A stretch of 64,000 bases of DNA from an uncultured Planococcus sp. (GCA_947493585.1 CANLRI010000001.1:1860001-1924000); one strand, 5' to 3'. Positions 36,426 to 48,500 are shown, counted from the stretch's first letter. The notes: a model not told the origin generated them from the sequence alone. Translations and numbers: made by a program.

Positions 36426-36460
36426 GTAAAAAAACCGGAAGCACAAATGTGCTTCCGGTC
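36426..36460 (-). terminator. Terminator after rpsU
   Basis: ACCGGAAGCACA pairs with TGTGCTTCCGGT around AAA/AAT, followed on the minus strand by TTTTTTTAC. The further 160 bases to nfeD hold only a probable nfeD promoter region. Confidence 0.92.
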
Positions 36461-36507
36461 TTAGCTGTTCGTTGCTATTTTTAAAAGTCATTTAAGATCA
36501 AAGTCAA

Positions 36508-36681
36508 TTAAAATTTACGTTTACGCGCAGCTTCTGATTTCAATTTACGTTTCACGCTCGGCTTATCATAATACTCGCGCTTTCTTACCTCTTGCATTGT
36601 TCCGGACTTCGAAACAGTGCGTTTGAAGCGGCGAAGAGCATCTTCAATTGATTCGTTTTTACGAACTGTAGTTTTTGACAT
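36508..36681 (-). CDS. rpsU: Small ribosomal subunit protein bS21
   Basis: 57-residue basic protein of the 30S subunit: [11 protein letters not shown], then [11 protein letters not shown] and the Arg/Lys-rich tail A-A-R-K-R-K-F, all classical bS21. The ATG at 36681 has GGGAGGGAAAAAG before it; a longer frame from 36756 is promoter DNA. It is the only gene between its own promoter and terminator. In B. subtilis yqeY follows rpsU, here it does not. Confidence 0.97.
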   Translation of the reverse strand: MSKTTVRKNESIEDALRRFKRTVSKSGTMQEVRKREYYDKPSVKRKLKSEAARKRKF

Positions 36682-36744
36682 CTCTTTTTCCCTCCCTCCG
36701 AACACACGTTGAAGCAAATAACAACAAGTGTTATATACTAGAAA

Positions 36745-36773
36745 ATTATAACGCATGATTTGACCTTCGTCAA
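36745..36773 (-). promoter_or_regulatory. Promoter of rpsU
   Basis: Minus strand TTGACG (36773-36768), 17-base spacer, TATAAT (36750-36745): near-consensus and strong, as expected for a ribosomal protein gene, and starting immediately after the deoC stop. Confidence 0.88.
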
Positions 36774-36776
36774 TAC

Positions 36777-37445
36777 TTAATAATCGTTGTCTGAAGTGAG
36801 GCCTTGCATGATTTGGACTCCTGAACTTGCCCCGATACGAGTCGCTCCGGCTTCGACCATTTTCTCCACATCTTCAAGACTGCGAACACCGCCAGAAGCT
36901 TTGACACCGAGATCCGGGCCAACTGTTTCACGCATTAAGCGCACTGCTTCAACTGTTGCACCGCCAGTAGAGAAGCCCGTCGATGTTTTGACAAAATCGG
37001 CTCCTGCTTCTTTTGACAAGCGGCTGGCCAATTTGATCTCATCTTCCGTCAACAAGCAGATTTCAAGGATGACTTTTACGATTGCTTTTCCTTTTGCTGC
37101 GTTCACGACTGCTTCGACATCTGCTTTCACAACATCTTCCTGGCCGCTCTTCAAAGCACCGATGTTCAAGACCATATCGATTTCGCCTGCGCCTTTTTCG
37201 ATGGCATCTTTTGTTTCAAACGCTTTTGTTTCAGAAGTCGAAGCACCGAGCGGGAAGCCGATGACCGTGCAGACTTTCACTTCACTTTGCTCAAGATGTT
37301 TGGCAGCAAGCGCAACCCACGCCGGATTGACGCAAACGGAAGCAAAGTGATACTCTGCCGCCTCTTTGCAAAGCTGTTCGATTTGCGGGGCTGTAGCTTC
37401 CGCCTTCAATAATGTATGGTCGATTAAAGATGCAATATTCGTCAT
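36777..37445 (-). CDS. deoC: Deoxyribose-phosphate aldolase
   Basis: Splits deoxyribose 5-phosphate into glyceraldehyde 3-phosphate and acetaldehyde in deoxynucleoside breakdown. 222 residues, class I TIM-barrel aldolase. Schiff-base Lys in F-V-K-T-S-T-G-F (about 152) and the second Lys in G-V-K-A-S-G-G (about 181); Asp near M-V-L-N-I-G (about 92). ATG at 37445 after TGGAGAAC. It lies 34 bases after mtaB without a terminator, so it may end the long hrcA-dnaK operon. No other deo gene is near. Confidence 0.95.
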   Translation of the reverse strand: MTNIASLIDHTLLKAEATAPQIEQLCKEAAEYHFASVCVNPAWVALAAKHLEQSEVKVCTVIGFPLGASTSETKAFETKDAIEKGAGEIDMVLNIGALKSGQEDVVKADVEAVVNAAKGKAIVKVILEICLLTEDEIKLASRLSKEAGADFVKTSTGFSTGGATVEAVRLMRETVGPDLGVKASGGVRSLEDVEKMVEAGATRIGASSGVQIMQGLTSDNDY

Positions 37446-37479
37446 GATTCAGTTCTCCATTCTACTAGTAGGTTTTCTT

Positions 37480-38814
37480 TCAGACAGGCAAATTGTCCAT
37501 CACGCGGACAATTTGCCCTTCGTTCATTGGATATCCTGCCTTGGTGATTTTCACCTTGACGATTTTTCCGATCAACGATTCATCGCCGGGAATGGCGACT
37601 TTCAAGTAATTATCCGTGTAACCGACAAGTACGCCGCCTGTCAGATGATCTTTTGACTCTTCTTCCGGGATGATTTCCAGAAGCTCGCCTTCATAGCGGC
37701 TCGCATAATCCTTCGCCAGTTGGTCGTTCAATTCGATCAGGCGGTGCACGCGTTCGTTTTTAACCGTTTCATCTATCTGGCCATCCATGCGCGCAGCCGG
37801 CGTGCCGGTGCGCATTGAATAGGGGAACACATGAAGCTCCGAGAATTTATGGTCACGGATAAAATTGAAGGTCTCCATAAATTCTTCTTCTGTCTCTCCA
37901 GGAAACCCGACGATGACGTCTGAAGTGATCGCCAGGTCCGGTAAAGCGTCGCGCAAGCGCTCAAGACGATTGGCGAAGAAGGCCATCGTATATTTGCGCC
38001 GCATCCGTTTCAAGACCGTGTCGGAGCCGGATTGTATCGGGATGTGAAGATGCCTCACGACAATTTCGGATTGTTTCAAGACGGCGATCACTTCGTCTGT
38101 CAGCTGACTGGCCTCGATCGAAGAGATGCGCAGACGTTTCAACCCTTTCACGTGCTGCTCCAAATCGCGCAACAGCTGCGCCAGGTTATACTCTTTTAGG
38201 TCTTCCCCATAGCCCCCCGTATGAATGCCGGTCAAGACGATTTCCTGATAGCCGGCATCGACCAATTGCTGCGCTTGCCGGATGACTTCCTTTGGGTCGC
38301 GCGAACGCATCAATCCGCGAGCCCACGGAATGATGCAAAACGTGCAAAAATTATTGCAGCCTTCCTGGATTTTCAACGAAGCACGCGTACGGTCTGTGAA
38401 TTCGGGCACGTCCAATTCTTCGTAGACGCGATTCTTCATGATATTGCCCACGGCGTTGATTGGTTTGCGCTCAGCGCGGTATTGTTCGATGTATTCCAGG
38501 AGCTTTGTTCGGTCTTGCGTGCCGACGACGATATCGACACCGGGAATTGCCATGATTTCAGCGGGTGAAGTCTGGGCATAGCAGCCCGTGACGCAAATGA
38601 CCGCATCCGGATTCGAGCGAACGGCACGGCGTATCACTTGGCGGCTCTTTTTATCACCTGTGTTGGTAACGGTGCAAGTATTGATAACATAAACATCAGA
38701 AAGACGTTCAAACTCAGTGCGCTCATAACCCTGTACTTTGAATAACTGCCAAATCGCTTCAGTTTCATAATGGTTCACTTTGCAACCTAAAGTATGAAAT
38801 GCGACTGTTGACAT
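37480..38814 (-). CDS. mtaB: tRNA (N6-threonylcarbamoyladenosine(37)-C2)-methylthiotransferase MtaB
   Basis: Radical-SAM enzyme that converts t6A37 to ms2t6A37 in tRNAs reading ANN codons. 444 residues: N-terminal UPF0004 domain with cluster Cys in T-L-G-C-K (Cys11), N-T-C-T-V (about 47) and G-C-Y-A (about 81); radical-SAM C-N-N-F-C-T-F-C (about 152-159); C-terminal TRAM domain (about 375-444). ATG 38814 follows GAGGTGG; the TTG three bases earlier is less likely. Follows rsmE after 15 bases in the conserved dnaJ-prmA-rsmE-mtaB order. Confidence 0.94.
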   Translation of the reverse strand: MSTVAFHTLGCKVNHYETEAIWQLFKVQGYERTEFERLSDVYVINTCTVTNTGDKKSRQVIRRAVRSNPDAVICVTGCYAQTSPAEIMAIPGVDIVVGTQDRTKLLEYIEQYRAERKPINAVGNIMKNRVYEELDVPEFTDRTRASLKIQEGCNNFCTFCIIPWARGLMRSRDPKEVIRQAQQLVDAGYQEIVLTGIHTGGYGEDLKEYNLAQLLRDLEQHVKGLKRLRISSIEASQLTDEVIAVLKQSEIVVRHLHIPIQSGSDTVLKRMRRKYTMAFFANRLERLRDALPDLAITSDVIVGFPGETEEEFMETFNFIRDHKFSELHVFPYSMRTGTPAARMDGQIDETVKNERVHRLIELNDQLAKDYASRYEGELLEIIPEEESKDHLTGGVLVGYTDNYLKVAIPGDESLIGKIVKVKITKAGYPMNEGQIVRVMDNLPV

Positions 38815-38829
38815 CAAGTGCCACCTCTT

Positions 38830-39567
38830 TCATTCAAATTCATAGGATATTGCAGACAATGCATAAAGCGGAGCCGTCTCTGTGCGCAAAATGCGCGGCC
38901 CAAGTGAGGTAAACAATGCGCCAGCTTCCTTAAGTGCGGCCGCTTCCGTTTCCGAAATGCCGCCTTCCGGGCCGAAAATAAGCAAGATTGAGTCTTTATC
39001 ATACAATGATTCCAGAATTTCGGCAAACCGCCTACCGCCGCTCTTTTTCGCCTCTTCTTCGTAGGCGACGATGACCACATCGTAATTTTTTGCAGCATTC
39101 GTCAGTTGTTTGAAACTGTGGACCGTATGTATGGCAGGAATGCGGCTGCGATGCGATTGCTCAGCCGCTTCCTGGGCGATTTTCTTTAATCGCTCGATTT
39201 TTTTTTCGCTTTTGGCGCCGTCCCATTTGACGATCGAACGCTCAGCCGAATAGGGCAGCAATGCACTCATCCCGAGTTCTGTCGCTTTTTGAGTAATCAG
39301 CTCGAGCTTATCGCCTTTCGGGAGACCGCAGGCAATCGTCACTCGTTTCGGCAATTCGCTCCGGTCCTCGAGCTCTCGAATGAGCTTGACTTGAACAGCT
39401 AAGTCAATATCCGTAATTTCTGCCACATAGACGTGACCGGCAACAACAGCAATCAATTGTTCTCCAACTGATTGGCGCATTACTTTAGCGATATGCTTGG
39501 CGTCGTCTCCTGTGATTGTTAAATGACCATCGAGAGCTTCTTTATCTTCTAAAAAATATCGTTGCAT
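38830..39567 (-). CDS. rsmE: 16S rRNA (uracil(1498)-N3)-methyltransferase RsmE
   Basis: Methylates U1498 of 16S rRNA. 245 residues; N-terminal PUA-like part (H-I-A-K-V-M-R near 25-31) and C-terminal SPOUT knot with L-I-F-G-P-E-G-G-I-S (about 195-204) and L-G-P-R-I-L-R-T-E-T-A (about 220-230). ATG at 39567 with GGGGTG 7 bases upstream. Lies 12 bases after prmA. Confidence 0.95.
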   Translation of the reverse strand: MQRYFLEDKEALDGHLTITGDDAKHIAKVMRQSVGEQLIAVVAGHVYVAEITDIDLAVQVKLIRELEDRSELPKRVTIACGLPKGDKLELITQKATELGMSALLPYSAERSIVKWDGAKSEKKIERLKKIAQEAAEQSHRSRIPAIHTVHSFKQLTNAAKNYDVVIVAYEEEAKKSGGRRFAEILESLYDKDSILLIFGPEGGISETEAAALKEAGALFTSLGPRILRTETAPLYALSAISYEFE

Positions 39568-39579
39568 GGTCACACCCCA

Positions 39580-40521
39580 TCATAGCGGTTTTTTTGAAAT
39601 GATTGTAACCCAGTCTTCCATCATCATGATGTCTTCGATAATGAAGCCTGAAGCTTCAAGCGCTTGTTTTACATCATTTTTCTTCTGAACGATGATGCCG
39701 GACGTGATGTAGATTCCGCCTGGTTTAACTGCCAGGTAAGCGTCATCTGTAAAGGACATGATGATCTCAGCGAGTATGTTCGCCACGACCACGTCCGCCG
39801 GGTCGTCGATCGCTTCGAGCAAGTTGCCGTGGAATACATGGACGCGATCTTGTACTTTATTTAATTTGACGTTCAGCCCCGCTGCTTTCACTGCAATTTC
39901 ATCGAGATCCAGTGCTCTGACCGATGCTGCTTCAAGCAAGGCTGCACCGATTGCAAGCACGCCGGAACCGGTTCCGACATCGATCACCGTGTTTCCTTTA
40001 TCGACATGCTTTTCGAGCGCTTGCAGGCTCATGACAGTAGTCGGATGCGTTCCAGTACCAAACGCCATGCCTGGGTCGAGTTCAATGATCAGCTCATCGC
40101 TTGAAACTGGGTGATAGGTTTCCCATGTCGGCACGATGGTGAATCTTTTGGAAATTTTTACGGGGTGGTAATACTTTTTCCAAGACGTTGCCCAGTCTTC
40201 TTCGTTTACTTCACTGATCGTGACAACGTTGCGCCCGACATTGATGTTGTATTCCGCAAGACTGTTGATGGCCAGTTTGATGCCTTCAACGGCTTCTCCG
40301 AGAAAGCTATTGACCGGTAAATACGCTTTCAAAATGACGCCTTCTGTCGGAAAATCTTCAGGATCAAGCGAATAAATTTCACCGAATACATCTTCGCGGT
40401 CTTTCGTCAGATCTTCGGAATCCTCGATGACGACTCCGCTCGCCCCTGCTTCATGCAGAATGTTGGAAATTGATTCAATCGCTTCGTTCGTTGTATGAAT
40501 CGACAGCTCAGACCATTTCAC
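39580..40521 (-). CDS. prmA: Ribosomal protein L11 methyltransferase PrmA
   Basis: Trimethylates L11. 313 residues: N-terminal substrate-recognition domain, linker, and class I methyltransferase with [14 protein letters not shown] (about 148-161), [14 protein letters not shown] (about 177-190) and V-V-A-N-I-L-A-E (about 246). The start codon is GTG at 40521, with AAAGGAG 13 bases upstream. Downstream of dnaJ as in the Bacillus heat-shock operon. Confidence 0.95.
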   Translation of the reverse strand: MKWSELSIHTTNEAIESISNILHEAGASGVVIEDSEDLTKDREDVFGEIYSLDPEDFPTEGVILKAYLPVNSFLGEAVEGIKLAINSLAEYNINVGRNVVTISEVNEEDWATSWKKYYHPVKISKRFTIVPTWETYHPVSSDELIIELDPGMAFGTGTHPTTVMSLQALEKHVDKGNTVIDVGTGSGVLAIGAALLEAASVRALDLDEIAVKAAGLNVKLNKVQDRVHVFHGNLLEAIDDPADVVVANILAEIIMSFTDDAYLAVKPGGIYITSGIIVQKKNDVKQALEASGFIIEDIMMMEDWVTIISKKPL

Positions 40522-40560
40522 TTACGACCAGCTCCTTTATCAAACAATTATGTAACAGAC

Positions 40561-40592
40561 AGAAAACTCCCTGTTGCACGGGGAGTTTTCCA
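40561..40592 (-). terminator. Hairpin between dnaJ and prmA (partial terminator)
   Basis: GGAAAACTCCC-CGTGCAACA-GGGAGTTTTC on the minus strand with only a short T-run; likely reduces rather than stops read-through. Confidence 0.65.
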
Positions 40593-40616
40593 TTTGTCCA
40601 AGGCTCTATCTGCCTA

Positions 40617-41738
40617 TTAATCACCTTTGATGGTTCTTTTGATTTTATCGAACAATGAACTGCTTTGCTCTTCTGGAATGTCTCCGGAAATTTCGGCAAA
40701 CTCGCGCAGCAATTGTTTCTGCTTTTCGTTCAACTTGGTCGGCACTTTCACTTTAATCGTGATGTGCTGATCGCCGACGCCATAGCCGTGGACATTTTGT
40801 ACACCTTTTCCGCGCAGACGGAAACGGGCGCCATTCTGCGTCCCGGCTGGAATTTTCAGTTTGACTTTTCCGGAAACTGTCGGCACTTCGATTTCGTCAC
40901 CGAGCGCTGCTTGCGGATAGGTAATTGGCAATTCCAAATGGATGTCATCGCCGTCACGTTCGAAATGCTGATGCGGTTTGACGCGGAACAGCACATAAAG
41001 ATCTCCAGCAGGCCCACCGTTGAACCCTGGTCCGCCTTGCCCCGAAACGCGCAATTGCTGCCCGTCATCGACGCCCGCTGGTACTGTTACTTTGATCTTC
41101 TTGAGCTTTCTCACTTTGCCTGCACCACGGCATGTCGTGCATTTTTCTTCGATGATCTGGCCGGTGCCTTCACAGTGATGGCAAGCGCGGCGGTTGACCA
41201 TGCGGCCGAATGGCGTATCTTGCGCAACATTCAACTGGCCAGTGCCTTCACAATAAGGGCACGTCTTCTTGCTCGTTCCAGGCTTCGCCCCTGAACCGTC
41301 GCATGTTTCGCATGTTTCATCTTTCGGGATTTCAATTTCTGTCTCCTGGCCGAACACTGCATCCAGAAAGTCGATGGTCATGGAATATTGAAGATCATCG
41401 CCTTTTCTAGGTGCATTCGGGTCGCGACGGCGCGTGCCGCCTCCGAAAAACGTGCTGAAAATATCATCAAATCCGAAGCCTTCTGCCCCGCCAAATCCGC
41501 CGCCTCCGAAGCCTTGGTTTGGATCTTGGTGGCCAAACTGATCATACTGGGCGCGTTTTTGCTCATCGCTCAATACTTCGTAGGCTTCTTTGACTTCCTG
41601 GAACATCTCGGAAGCATTTGCTTCCTTGTTGATGTCCGGGTGATATTGTTTGGAAAGCTTTCGGTACGCTTTCTTGATTTCCTCTTTTGAAGCATCCTTA
41701 GAAACGCCAAGGACTTCGTAATAGTCTCGCTTATTCAT
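40617..41738 (-). CDS. dnaJ: Chaperone protein DnaJ
   Basis: Hsp40 co-chaperone that delivers substrates to DnaK. 373 residues: J domain with H-P-D (about 33-35), Gly/Phe-rich linker (about 73-95), four zinc-finger repeats starting with [24 protein letters not shown] and C-T-T-C-R-G-A-G (about 145-210), and the C-terminal substrate-binding domains. GAGGGAGAG precedes the ATG. Confidence 0.98.
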   Translation of the reverse strand: MNKRDYYEVLGVSKDASKEEIKKAYRKLSKQYHPDINKEANASEMFQEVKEAYEVLSDEQKRAQYDQFGHQDPNQGFGGGGFGGAEGFGFDDIFSTFFGGGTRRRDPNAPRKGDDLQYSMTIDFLDAVFGQETEIEIPKDETCETCDGSGAKPGTSKKTCPYCEGTGQLNVAQDTPFGRMVNRRACHHCEGTGQIIEEKCTTCRGAGKVRKLKKIKVTVPAGVDDGQQLRVSGQGGPGFNGGPAGDLYVLFRVKPHQHFERDGDDIHLELPITYPQAALGDEIEVPTVSGKVKLKIPAGTQNGARFRLRGKGVQNVHGYGVGDQHITIKVKVPTKLNEKQKQLLREFAEISGDIPEEQSSSLFDKIKRTIKGD

Positions 41739-41803
41739 AGGTCACTCTCCCTCTTGCAGTCAACTGTAATTGTACACGGTTTAAATTGCGCTTGCAAAGA
41801 CAT

Positions 41804-41841
41804 TGAAAAAGCCAAAGCAGTTGCTTTGCTTTGACTTTTTC
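41804..41841 (-). terminator. Hairpin between dnaK and dnaJ
   Basis: GAAAAAGCCAAAGCA pairs imperfectly with TGCTTTGACTTTTTC; minus-strand T-run after it. Probably an attenuator that keeps DnaJ below DnaK. Confidence 0.7.
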
Positions 41842-41854
41842 GGCCTTGCATATC

Positions 41855-43684
<1,830 letters not shown>

Positions 43685-43723
43685 TTAAAATTCCTCCATT
43701 AACATTAGATTCTTGAATTTCAA

Positions 43724-44329
43724 TTATTCGTTTACTTTTACCATTGCCGGGCGGAGCACTCTGCCATTGAGGGTATACCCCTTTTGAAGCTCCTGTAACA
43801 CCGTTCCCGGTTCGCTGTCTGCATCGCTTTCTTGCATAACCGCTTGATGGAAATGAGGGTCGAATGGTTCACCGACTGCTTTGATCTCTTCTAAGCCTTC
43901 CGACGCGACAGCGTCAGCCAAAGATTTTTTGACCATTTCAAGGCCCTTCAGAAGTGAGGCGGATTCTTCGCTCTTCGTTTCTACTGCAAGTGCACGGTCA
44001 AAATTATCCATGACCGGCAAAAGATCCGTCAACAATGATTGGGAACGGAATTGCTTTGCCAATTCCTGGTCTTTTTTAGCCCGCCGCTTAAAGTTGTCGT
44101 AATCTGCCAAAAGACGCAAGTATTTGTTCTGCTCTTCTTCAAGTTGTGCTTGAAGTACGGCTTTTTCATCTACTTGCTCTTCCGCTTGCGCTTGTTCAGT
44201 TGACTCGACAGTCCCCGGTTCTGCTGCTTCAGCGGTTTCTGTCGATTCGTTCACAGCACCTTGTTCTTCTTGTTGTGCAGTTTCCTGCTCTAGGGCTTGT
44301 TGTTTGATGGTTTCTTTTTCATTCGACAA
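43724..44329 (-). CDS. grpE: Nucleotide exchange factor GrpE
   Basis: Releases ADP from DnaK. 201 residues: a long acidic, Gln/Glu-rich N-terminus (about 1-55), a paired coiled-coil (L-L-A-D-Y-D-N-F-K-R-R, about 70-85) and the C-terminal beta domain (G-E-P-F-D-P-H-F-H-Q-A-V-M, about 155-167). Start is TTG at 44329 after AAAGGAGG with 9-10 bases spacing, as no ATG fits. Between hrcA and dnaK. Confidence 0.96.
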   Translation of the reverse strand: MSNEKETIKQQALEQETAQQEEQGAVNESTETAEAAEPGTVESTEQAQAEEQVDEKAVLQAQLEEEQNKYLRLLADYDNFKRRAKKDQELAKQFRSQSLLTDLLPVMDNFDRALAVETKSEESASLLKGLEMVKKSLADAVASEGLEEIKAVGEPFDPHFHQAVMQESDADSEPGTVLQELQKGYTLNGRVLRPAMVKVNE

Positions 44330-44348
44330 AATATGTGCCTCCTTTGGT

Positions 44349-45380
44349 TCACTTTCCTTGGAACAGCCGTGTCAGCTCTTTCGATAAATCGCCGCTAACG
44401 TAATCCAGCAGCGAGACGATTCGGCGGTAATCCATTCTTTTCGGCCCGACAATCGCAATGGAGCCCATTTGCTCGTCTCCAATATCATAAGATACCGTGA
44501 TGACCGAGCAATCTTCCATAGCTGCCAGTGCATTTTCCGAACCGATGCGGATTTGAAGCCCTTGAGCGCCGATTGGCAGGATTTCAGGAATGTGCTTCCC
44601 TTCTTCCATCACATTCATCAGCTCACGGATTTTTTGGATATCATGGAAATCCGGCTGCTTCAAAATATTCAGCTTGCCTCCATAATACACATTATCCGCT
44701 CGCGGAAGCAGCAATGCCTGCTTGAACGTACGGAACAATTCCCCGTAACGTTCGATATGCTGGCGCAAAAGAGCGAGCGTTTCCTGCTCGAGGCGTTTGT
44801 GCAGATCGTACAAGGAAACACCGATGAGCCGCTCGTTCAAGATATTGACCATCTTTTCGATATCGGATGGATCCAGGTCCGGCGGGATGGAGAATACCCG
44901 ATTTTCCACATGGCCCGAGTCGGTGACGATAATCGCCACCGCCATTCCAGGCGACAAGGGCACGATCGACAATTTCTTGACGATGTGTTTACGAATATCC
45001 GGCCCGAGCAGAATCGACGTATAATTCGTCAATTCGGACAGGATGCCAGCCGAGCGTTTGATGATCTCCTCGGTTTCGTTCACTTTTTCTTCGAAAACCG
45101 AACGCAGCTGGACAATGTCCTGCTGCGGTACTGGATTCGGCGTCAGCAAATGGTCTACATAATAGCGGTAGCCTTTTTGGGACGGAATCCTTCCCGAAGA
45201 TGTATGAGTCTTTTCGAGGTAGCCCTGGCCTTCAAGCTCAGCCAATTCATTGCGAATAGTCGCCGAACTGGAAGTGATGCCCGGCTTTTTAGCTAGTTGG
45301 TTCGATCCTACCGGCTGCGCTGATTGGATATAATCATCGACTGTCACTTTCAAAATGAGCAGCTGCCGTTCTGTTAACAT
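44349..45380 (-). CDS. hrcA: Heat-inducible transcription repressor HrcA
   Basis: Represses the dnaK operon (and normally groESL) by binding CIRCE; its folding depends on GroEL. 343 residues, the same length as in B. subtilis. N-terminal winged helix with S-S-A-T-I-R-N-E-L-A (about 46-55) and Y-L-E-K-T-H-T-S-S-G-R-I-P-S (about 62-76), then a GAF-like dimerisation domain. ATG at 45380 with AGAGGTG 7 bases upstream, which itself lies close to CIRCE. First gene of the heat-shock operon and autoregulated. Confidence 0.97.
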   Translation of the reverse strand: MLTERQLLILKVTVDDYIQSAQPVGSNQLAKKPGITSSSATIRNELAELEGQGYLEKTHTSSGRIPSQKGYRYYVDHLLTPNPVPQQDIVQLRSVFEEKVNETEEIIKRSAGILSELTNYTSILLGPDIRKHIVKKLSIVPLSPGMAVAIIVTDSGHVENRVFSIPPDLDPSDIEKMVNILNERLIGVSLYDLHKRLEQETLALLRQHIERYGELFRTFKQALLLPRADNVYYGGKLNILKQPDFHDIQKIRELMNVMEEGKHIPEILPIGAQGLQIRIGSENALAAMEDCSVITVSYDIGDEQMGSIAIVGPKRMDYRRIVSLLDYVSGDLSKELTRLFQGK

Positions 45381-45394
45381 GATCATCACCTCTG

Positions 45395-45421
45395 TTAGCA
45401 CTCTATCAGTTCGAGTGCTAA
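45395..45421. promoter_or_regulatory. CIRCE operator
   Basis: Perfect TTAGCACTC-N9-GAGTGCTAA inverted repeat, the HrcA binding site, between the promoter and the hrcA start. Confidence 0.98.
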
Positions 45422-45431
45422 GACTACACTA

Positions 45432-45460
45432 AAATTACCAAATCTTTTTTTACTTGTCAA
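45432..45460 (-). promoter_or_regulatory. Promoter of the hrcA-grpE-dnaK-dnaJ operon
   Basis: Minus strand TTGACA (45460-45455), 17-base spacer, TAATTT (45437-45432): sigma-A type, with CIRCE beginning 10 bases downstream of the -10. Confidence 0.88.
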
Positions 45461-45473
45461 CGGAAGCGCTTCT

Positions 45474-46613
45474 TTATGACAGCAAAAACTGCTCGAAAAC
45501 TTCATTGCCGACGAACCGGCCTTTATGCGTCAACTTGACACGGCCTTGTTCGACCGCCAAATTGCCTTTCGCTTGTTCTTTTTGGAGAATCTCGCCGTAC
45601 ACTGTTTCCAGCGGTGCGCCGAACTTTTCTTCGAAATGGGCGATATCAACACCGGCCGTTTTGCGAAGGCCGAGGAACATCTCTTCTTCCATCTGCGCCT
45701 TGATGCTGACGTGTGTCGCATCGAGCACTGGCCGTTCCCCTAATTCCAATGGCTCCATGTATTTTTTTAATGGTCCGTGATTGGAATAGCGGACGCCGTT
45801 CACATAGCCGTGAGCGCCAGCGCCGACACCGATGTATTCTTCATTGTCCCAGTAAAGTAGGTTGTGGCGGGATTCATGGCCAGGCTTTGCGAAATTGGAA
45901 ATTTCGTATTGATGCAAGCCATGCTTTTCCATTTCACTCATGAGGCGTTCATACATATCGCCTTCTAAATCTTCGGTCACTGTATTGAGCTTGCCTTTGA
46001 CCATCAAATTGTAGAACACCGTTTTCGGTTCAATGATCAGCGAGTACGCCGAGAAATGCGGCATGCCAAATGAAAATGCACGCTCGAGTGTTTCATCCCA
46101 TTGCGCCATCGTCTGTCCTGGCAGCCCGTACATCAAGTCAAAACTGATATTACGAAAGCCGACTTCGCGCGCAGTTTCCACGGCACGGAGCACATCCTCA
46201 TTGGCATGCGTGCGCCCGAGCCGCTTCAATAAATCTTGGTCGAAGGTCTGGACGCCCATGCTGAGACGGTTGACGCCGCCTTTATACAGCACTTCCATTT
46301 TTTCGCGCGTCAGTTCATCTGGATTGGCTTCTGAGCTCCACTCGACATCTTTTGCCATCGGAACATACTGATGTACCAAATCGAGCAAACGCTGCAATTG
46401 TTCCGGCGTCAGCGCTGTCGGCGTCCCGCCGCCGAGAAACACGGTCTCCAGCGGTTCATTTAATGCGCCTTGTTGTTTCCACATGGCCAATTCCTTGCCG
46501 ATCGATTCGATATAGGCATCCACTGGCTGGTCTTTAAAAAACACTTTATTGAAATCACAGTAAAAACAAATCTGGTGGCAGAATGGGATATGGATATACA
46601 TGCCTTTTACCAT
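45474..46613 (-). CDS. hemW: Radical SAM haem chaperone HemW
   Basis: HemW inserts haem into respiratory enzymes; formerly called oxygen-independent coproporphyrinogen oxidase-like. 379 residues with the cluster C-H-Q-I-C-F-Y-C (Cys12, 16, 19), G-G-G-T-P (about 61) and E-A-N-P-D (about 96-100), and a C-terminal HemN-type domain. The fourth Cys of true HemN (CxxxCxxCxC) is Asp here (C-F-Y-C-D-F), which supports HemW. Follows lepA after a terminator, as in B. subtilis. Confidence 0.93.
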   Translation of the reverse strand: MVKGMYIHIPFCHQICFYCDFNKVFFKDQPVDAYIESIGKELAMWKQQGALNEPLETVFLGGGTPTALTPEQLQRLLDLVHQYVPMAKDVEWSSEANPDELTREKMEVLYKGGVNRLSMGVQTFDQDLLKRLGRTHANEDVLRAVETAREVGFRNISFDLMYGLPGQTMAQWDETLERAFSFGMPHFSAYSLIIEPKTVFYNLMVKGKLNTVTEDLEGDMYERLMSEMEKHGLHQYEISNFAKPGHESRHNLLYWDNEEYIGVGAGAHGYVNGVRYSNHGPLKKYMEPLELGERPVLDATHVSIKAQMEEEMFLGLRKTAGVDIAHFEEKFGAPLETVYGEILQKEQAKGNLAVEQGRVKLTHKGRFVGNEVFEQFLLS

Positions 46614-46630
46614 AAAAATCCTTCTTTCTA

Positions 46631-46668
46631 ATAGGAAAAGGAGGCAGAAAAAACCGCCTCCTTTTTTC
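46631..46668 (-). terminator. Terminator after lepA
   Basis: AAAAGGAGGC (46636-46645) pairs with GCCTCCTTTT (46656-46665); T-runs both sides of the stem. Confidence 0.85.
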
Positions 46669-46670
46669 GT

Positions 46671-48500
46671 TTATTTGGATTGGTCATCCATTTTGAGAAC
46701 AGCCATGAATGCTTCTTGAGGAACTTCCACGGAACCAACTTGCTTCATCCGCTTTTTCCCTTCCTTCTGTTTGTCGAGAAGTTTACGTTTACGGGAAATA
46801 TCGCCGCCATAGCATTTTGCAAGGACGTTTTTACGGATTGCGCTGATGGTTTGGCGGGCAACGATCTTCTGGCCGATGGCGGCTTGGATCGGAACTTCAA
46901 ACTGTTGGCGCGGAATCAAAGTCTTCAATTTGTCGACGATGATTTTCCCGCGTTCGTATGCAAAATCCCTATGGACAATAAAGCTCAAGGCATCGACTTT
47001 TTCGGCATTCAGAAGAATGTCCATTTTCACCAATTTAGAATCTTTATAGCCGATCAATTCATAATCGAACGAGGCATAACCTTTCGTTCCCGATTTCAAT
47101 TGGTCGAAGAAATCATAGACGATTTCCGCAAGCGGCAATTCGTAAATGATGCTGACGCGTGAGTTGTCGAGGTAATCCATCGTCATGAAATTGCCGCGCT
47201 TCTGTTGGCAGATTTCCATGACGGCGCCGACGAAATCGTTCGGGACCATGACAGTCGCTTTGACATATGGCTCTTCGACATATTCAATCTTTTGCGGGTC
47301 CGGCATCATCGCCGGGTTATCAATGTTAAGCACTTCCCCGTCCGTCATATGGACGTGATAGATAACACTTGGTGCCGTCGTGATCAAATCGATATTGAAT
47401 TCACGTTCAATTCGCTCCTGGATGATCTCCATATGCAACAGGCCAAGGAATCCACAGCGATAGCCGAAGCCAAGCGCTTGTGAGGATTCAGGCTCGAATT
47501 GCAAGGCGGCATCATTCAGTTCCAATTTTTCCAGTGCATCGCGCAAGTCATTGTATTTCGATGTATCGATCGGATACATCCCGCAGTATACCATCGGGTT
47601 CAAGCGGCGGTAGCCTGGCAGTGCTTCTTGTGCCGGGTTGTCCGCAAGCGTGATGGTATCCCCAACACGTGAATCCGCGACGTTTTTAATTGAAGCGGTC
47701 AAAAAGCCAACATCGCCGACAGTCAATTCGTCGCGCAACGTCACTTTCGGTGTGAAGACACCGGCTTCAACGACGTCAAACTCTTTGCCGCTCGCCATCA
47801 TCTTGATTTTGTCGCCTGGTTTGACGGTACCTTCCATGATCCGGATATACGCAACCACGCCGCGATAAGGATCATACAATGAATCAAAGATCATCGCTTT
47901 AAGCGGCGCTGACGGGTCTCCTGTCGGCGGCGGAACTTTTGCAACGACTTGTTCAAGAATCTCTTCGATGCCGATTCCTGCTTTAGCAGAAGCCAGCACT
48001 GCTTCGGACGCATCTAAGCCAATGACATCTTCAACTTCCTGGCGCACGCGCTCAGGGTCTGCTGCAGGCAAATCGATTTTATTGATGACCGGAAGAATCT
48101 CGAGATCGTTGTCGAGTGCCAAATAGACATTGGCCAATGTCTGCGCTTCAATGCCTTGTGCAGCATCGACGACCAGTACCGCACCTTCACATGCTGCGAG
48201 GCTGCGTGATACTTCGTACGTGAAATCGACGTGGCCCGGCGTGTCGATCAAGTGCATAATGTATGTTTCTCCGTCTTTTGCGGTATAATTCAGCTGGACG
48301 GCGTTCAATTTGATGGTAATTCCCCGCTCCCGCTCCAAATCCATGGAGTCGAGCAATTGGGATTTCATTTCGCGTGCTGTCAGCGCATTCGTTCTTTCCA
48401 AAATGCGGTCGGCCAGCGTCGATTTCCCGTGATCGATGTGCGCGATGATGGAAAAGTTGCGGATCTTTTGTTGTCTCGCTAATCTCTGTTCTTGGTCCAT
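46671..48500 (-). CDS. lepA: Elongation factor 4 (LepA)
   Basis: Ribosome-associated GTPase acting in translation stress and initiation. 609 residues: G1 A-H-I-D-H-G-K-S-T (about 20-28), R-G-I-T-I-K (about 58), D-T-P-G-H (about 85), N-K-I-D (about 140), EF-G-like domains, and the LepA-specific C-terminal domain (about 485-609, [13 protein letters not shown]). ATG 48500 follows GGGAGTG by 6 bases; an ATG at 48515 has no ribosome site. Confidence 0.97.
   Translation of the reverse strand: MDQEQRLARQQKIRNFSIIAHIDHGKSTLADRILERTNALTAREMKSQLLDSMDLERERGITIKLNAVQLNYTAKDGETYIMHLIDTPGHVDFTYEVSRSLAACEGAVLVVDAAQGIEAQTLANVYLALDNDLEILPVINKIDLPAADPERVRQEVEDVIGLDASEAVLASAKAGIGIEEILEQVVAKVPPPTGDPSAPLKAMIFDSLYDPYRGVVAYIRIMEGTVKPGDKIKMMASGKEFDVVEAGVFTPKVTLRDELTVGDVGFLTASIKNVADSRVGDTITLADNPAQEALPGYRRLNPMVYCGMYPIDTSKYNDLRDALEKLELNDAALQFEPESSQALGFGYRCGFLGLLHMEIIQERIEREFNIDLITTAPSVIYHVHMTDGEVLNIDNPAMMPDPQKIEYVEEPYVKATVMVPNDFVGAVMEICQQKRGNFMTMDYLDNSRVSIIYELPLAEIVYDFFDQLKSGTKGYASFDYELIGYKDSKLVKMDILLNAEKVDALSFIVHRDFAYERGKIIVDKLKTLIPRQQFEVPIQAAIGQKIVARQTISAIRKNVLAKCYGGDISRKRKLLDKQKEGKKRMKQVGSVEVPQEAFMAVLKMDDQSK

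Noticed and set aside
36682..36756. Longer N-terminus for rpsU
   Set aside because: The extra codons coincide with a near-consensus promoter and a ribosome site; bS21 starts M-S-K-T.
44469..45296. 275-codon plus-strand open frame opposite hrcA
   Set aside because: hrcA on the minus strand has the right length, motifs, promoter and operator; the antisense frame has no recognisable protein features.
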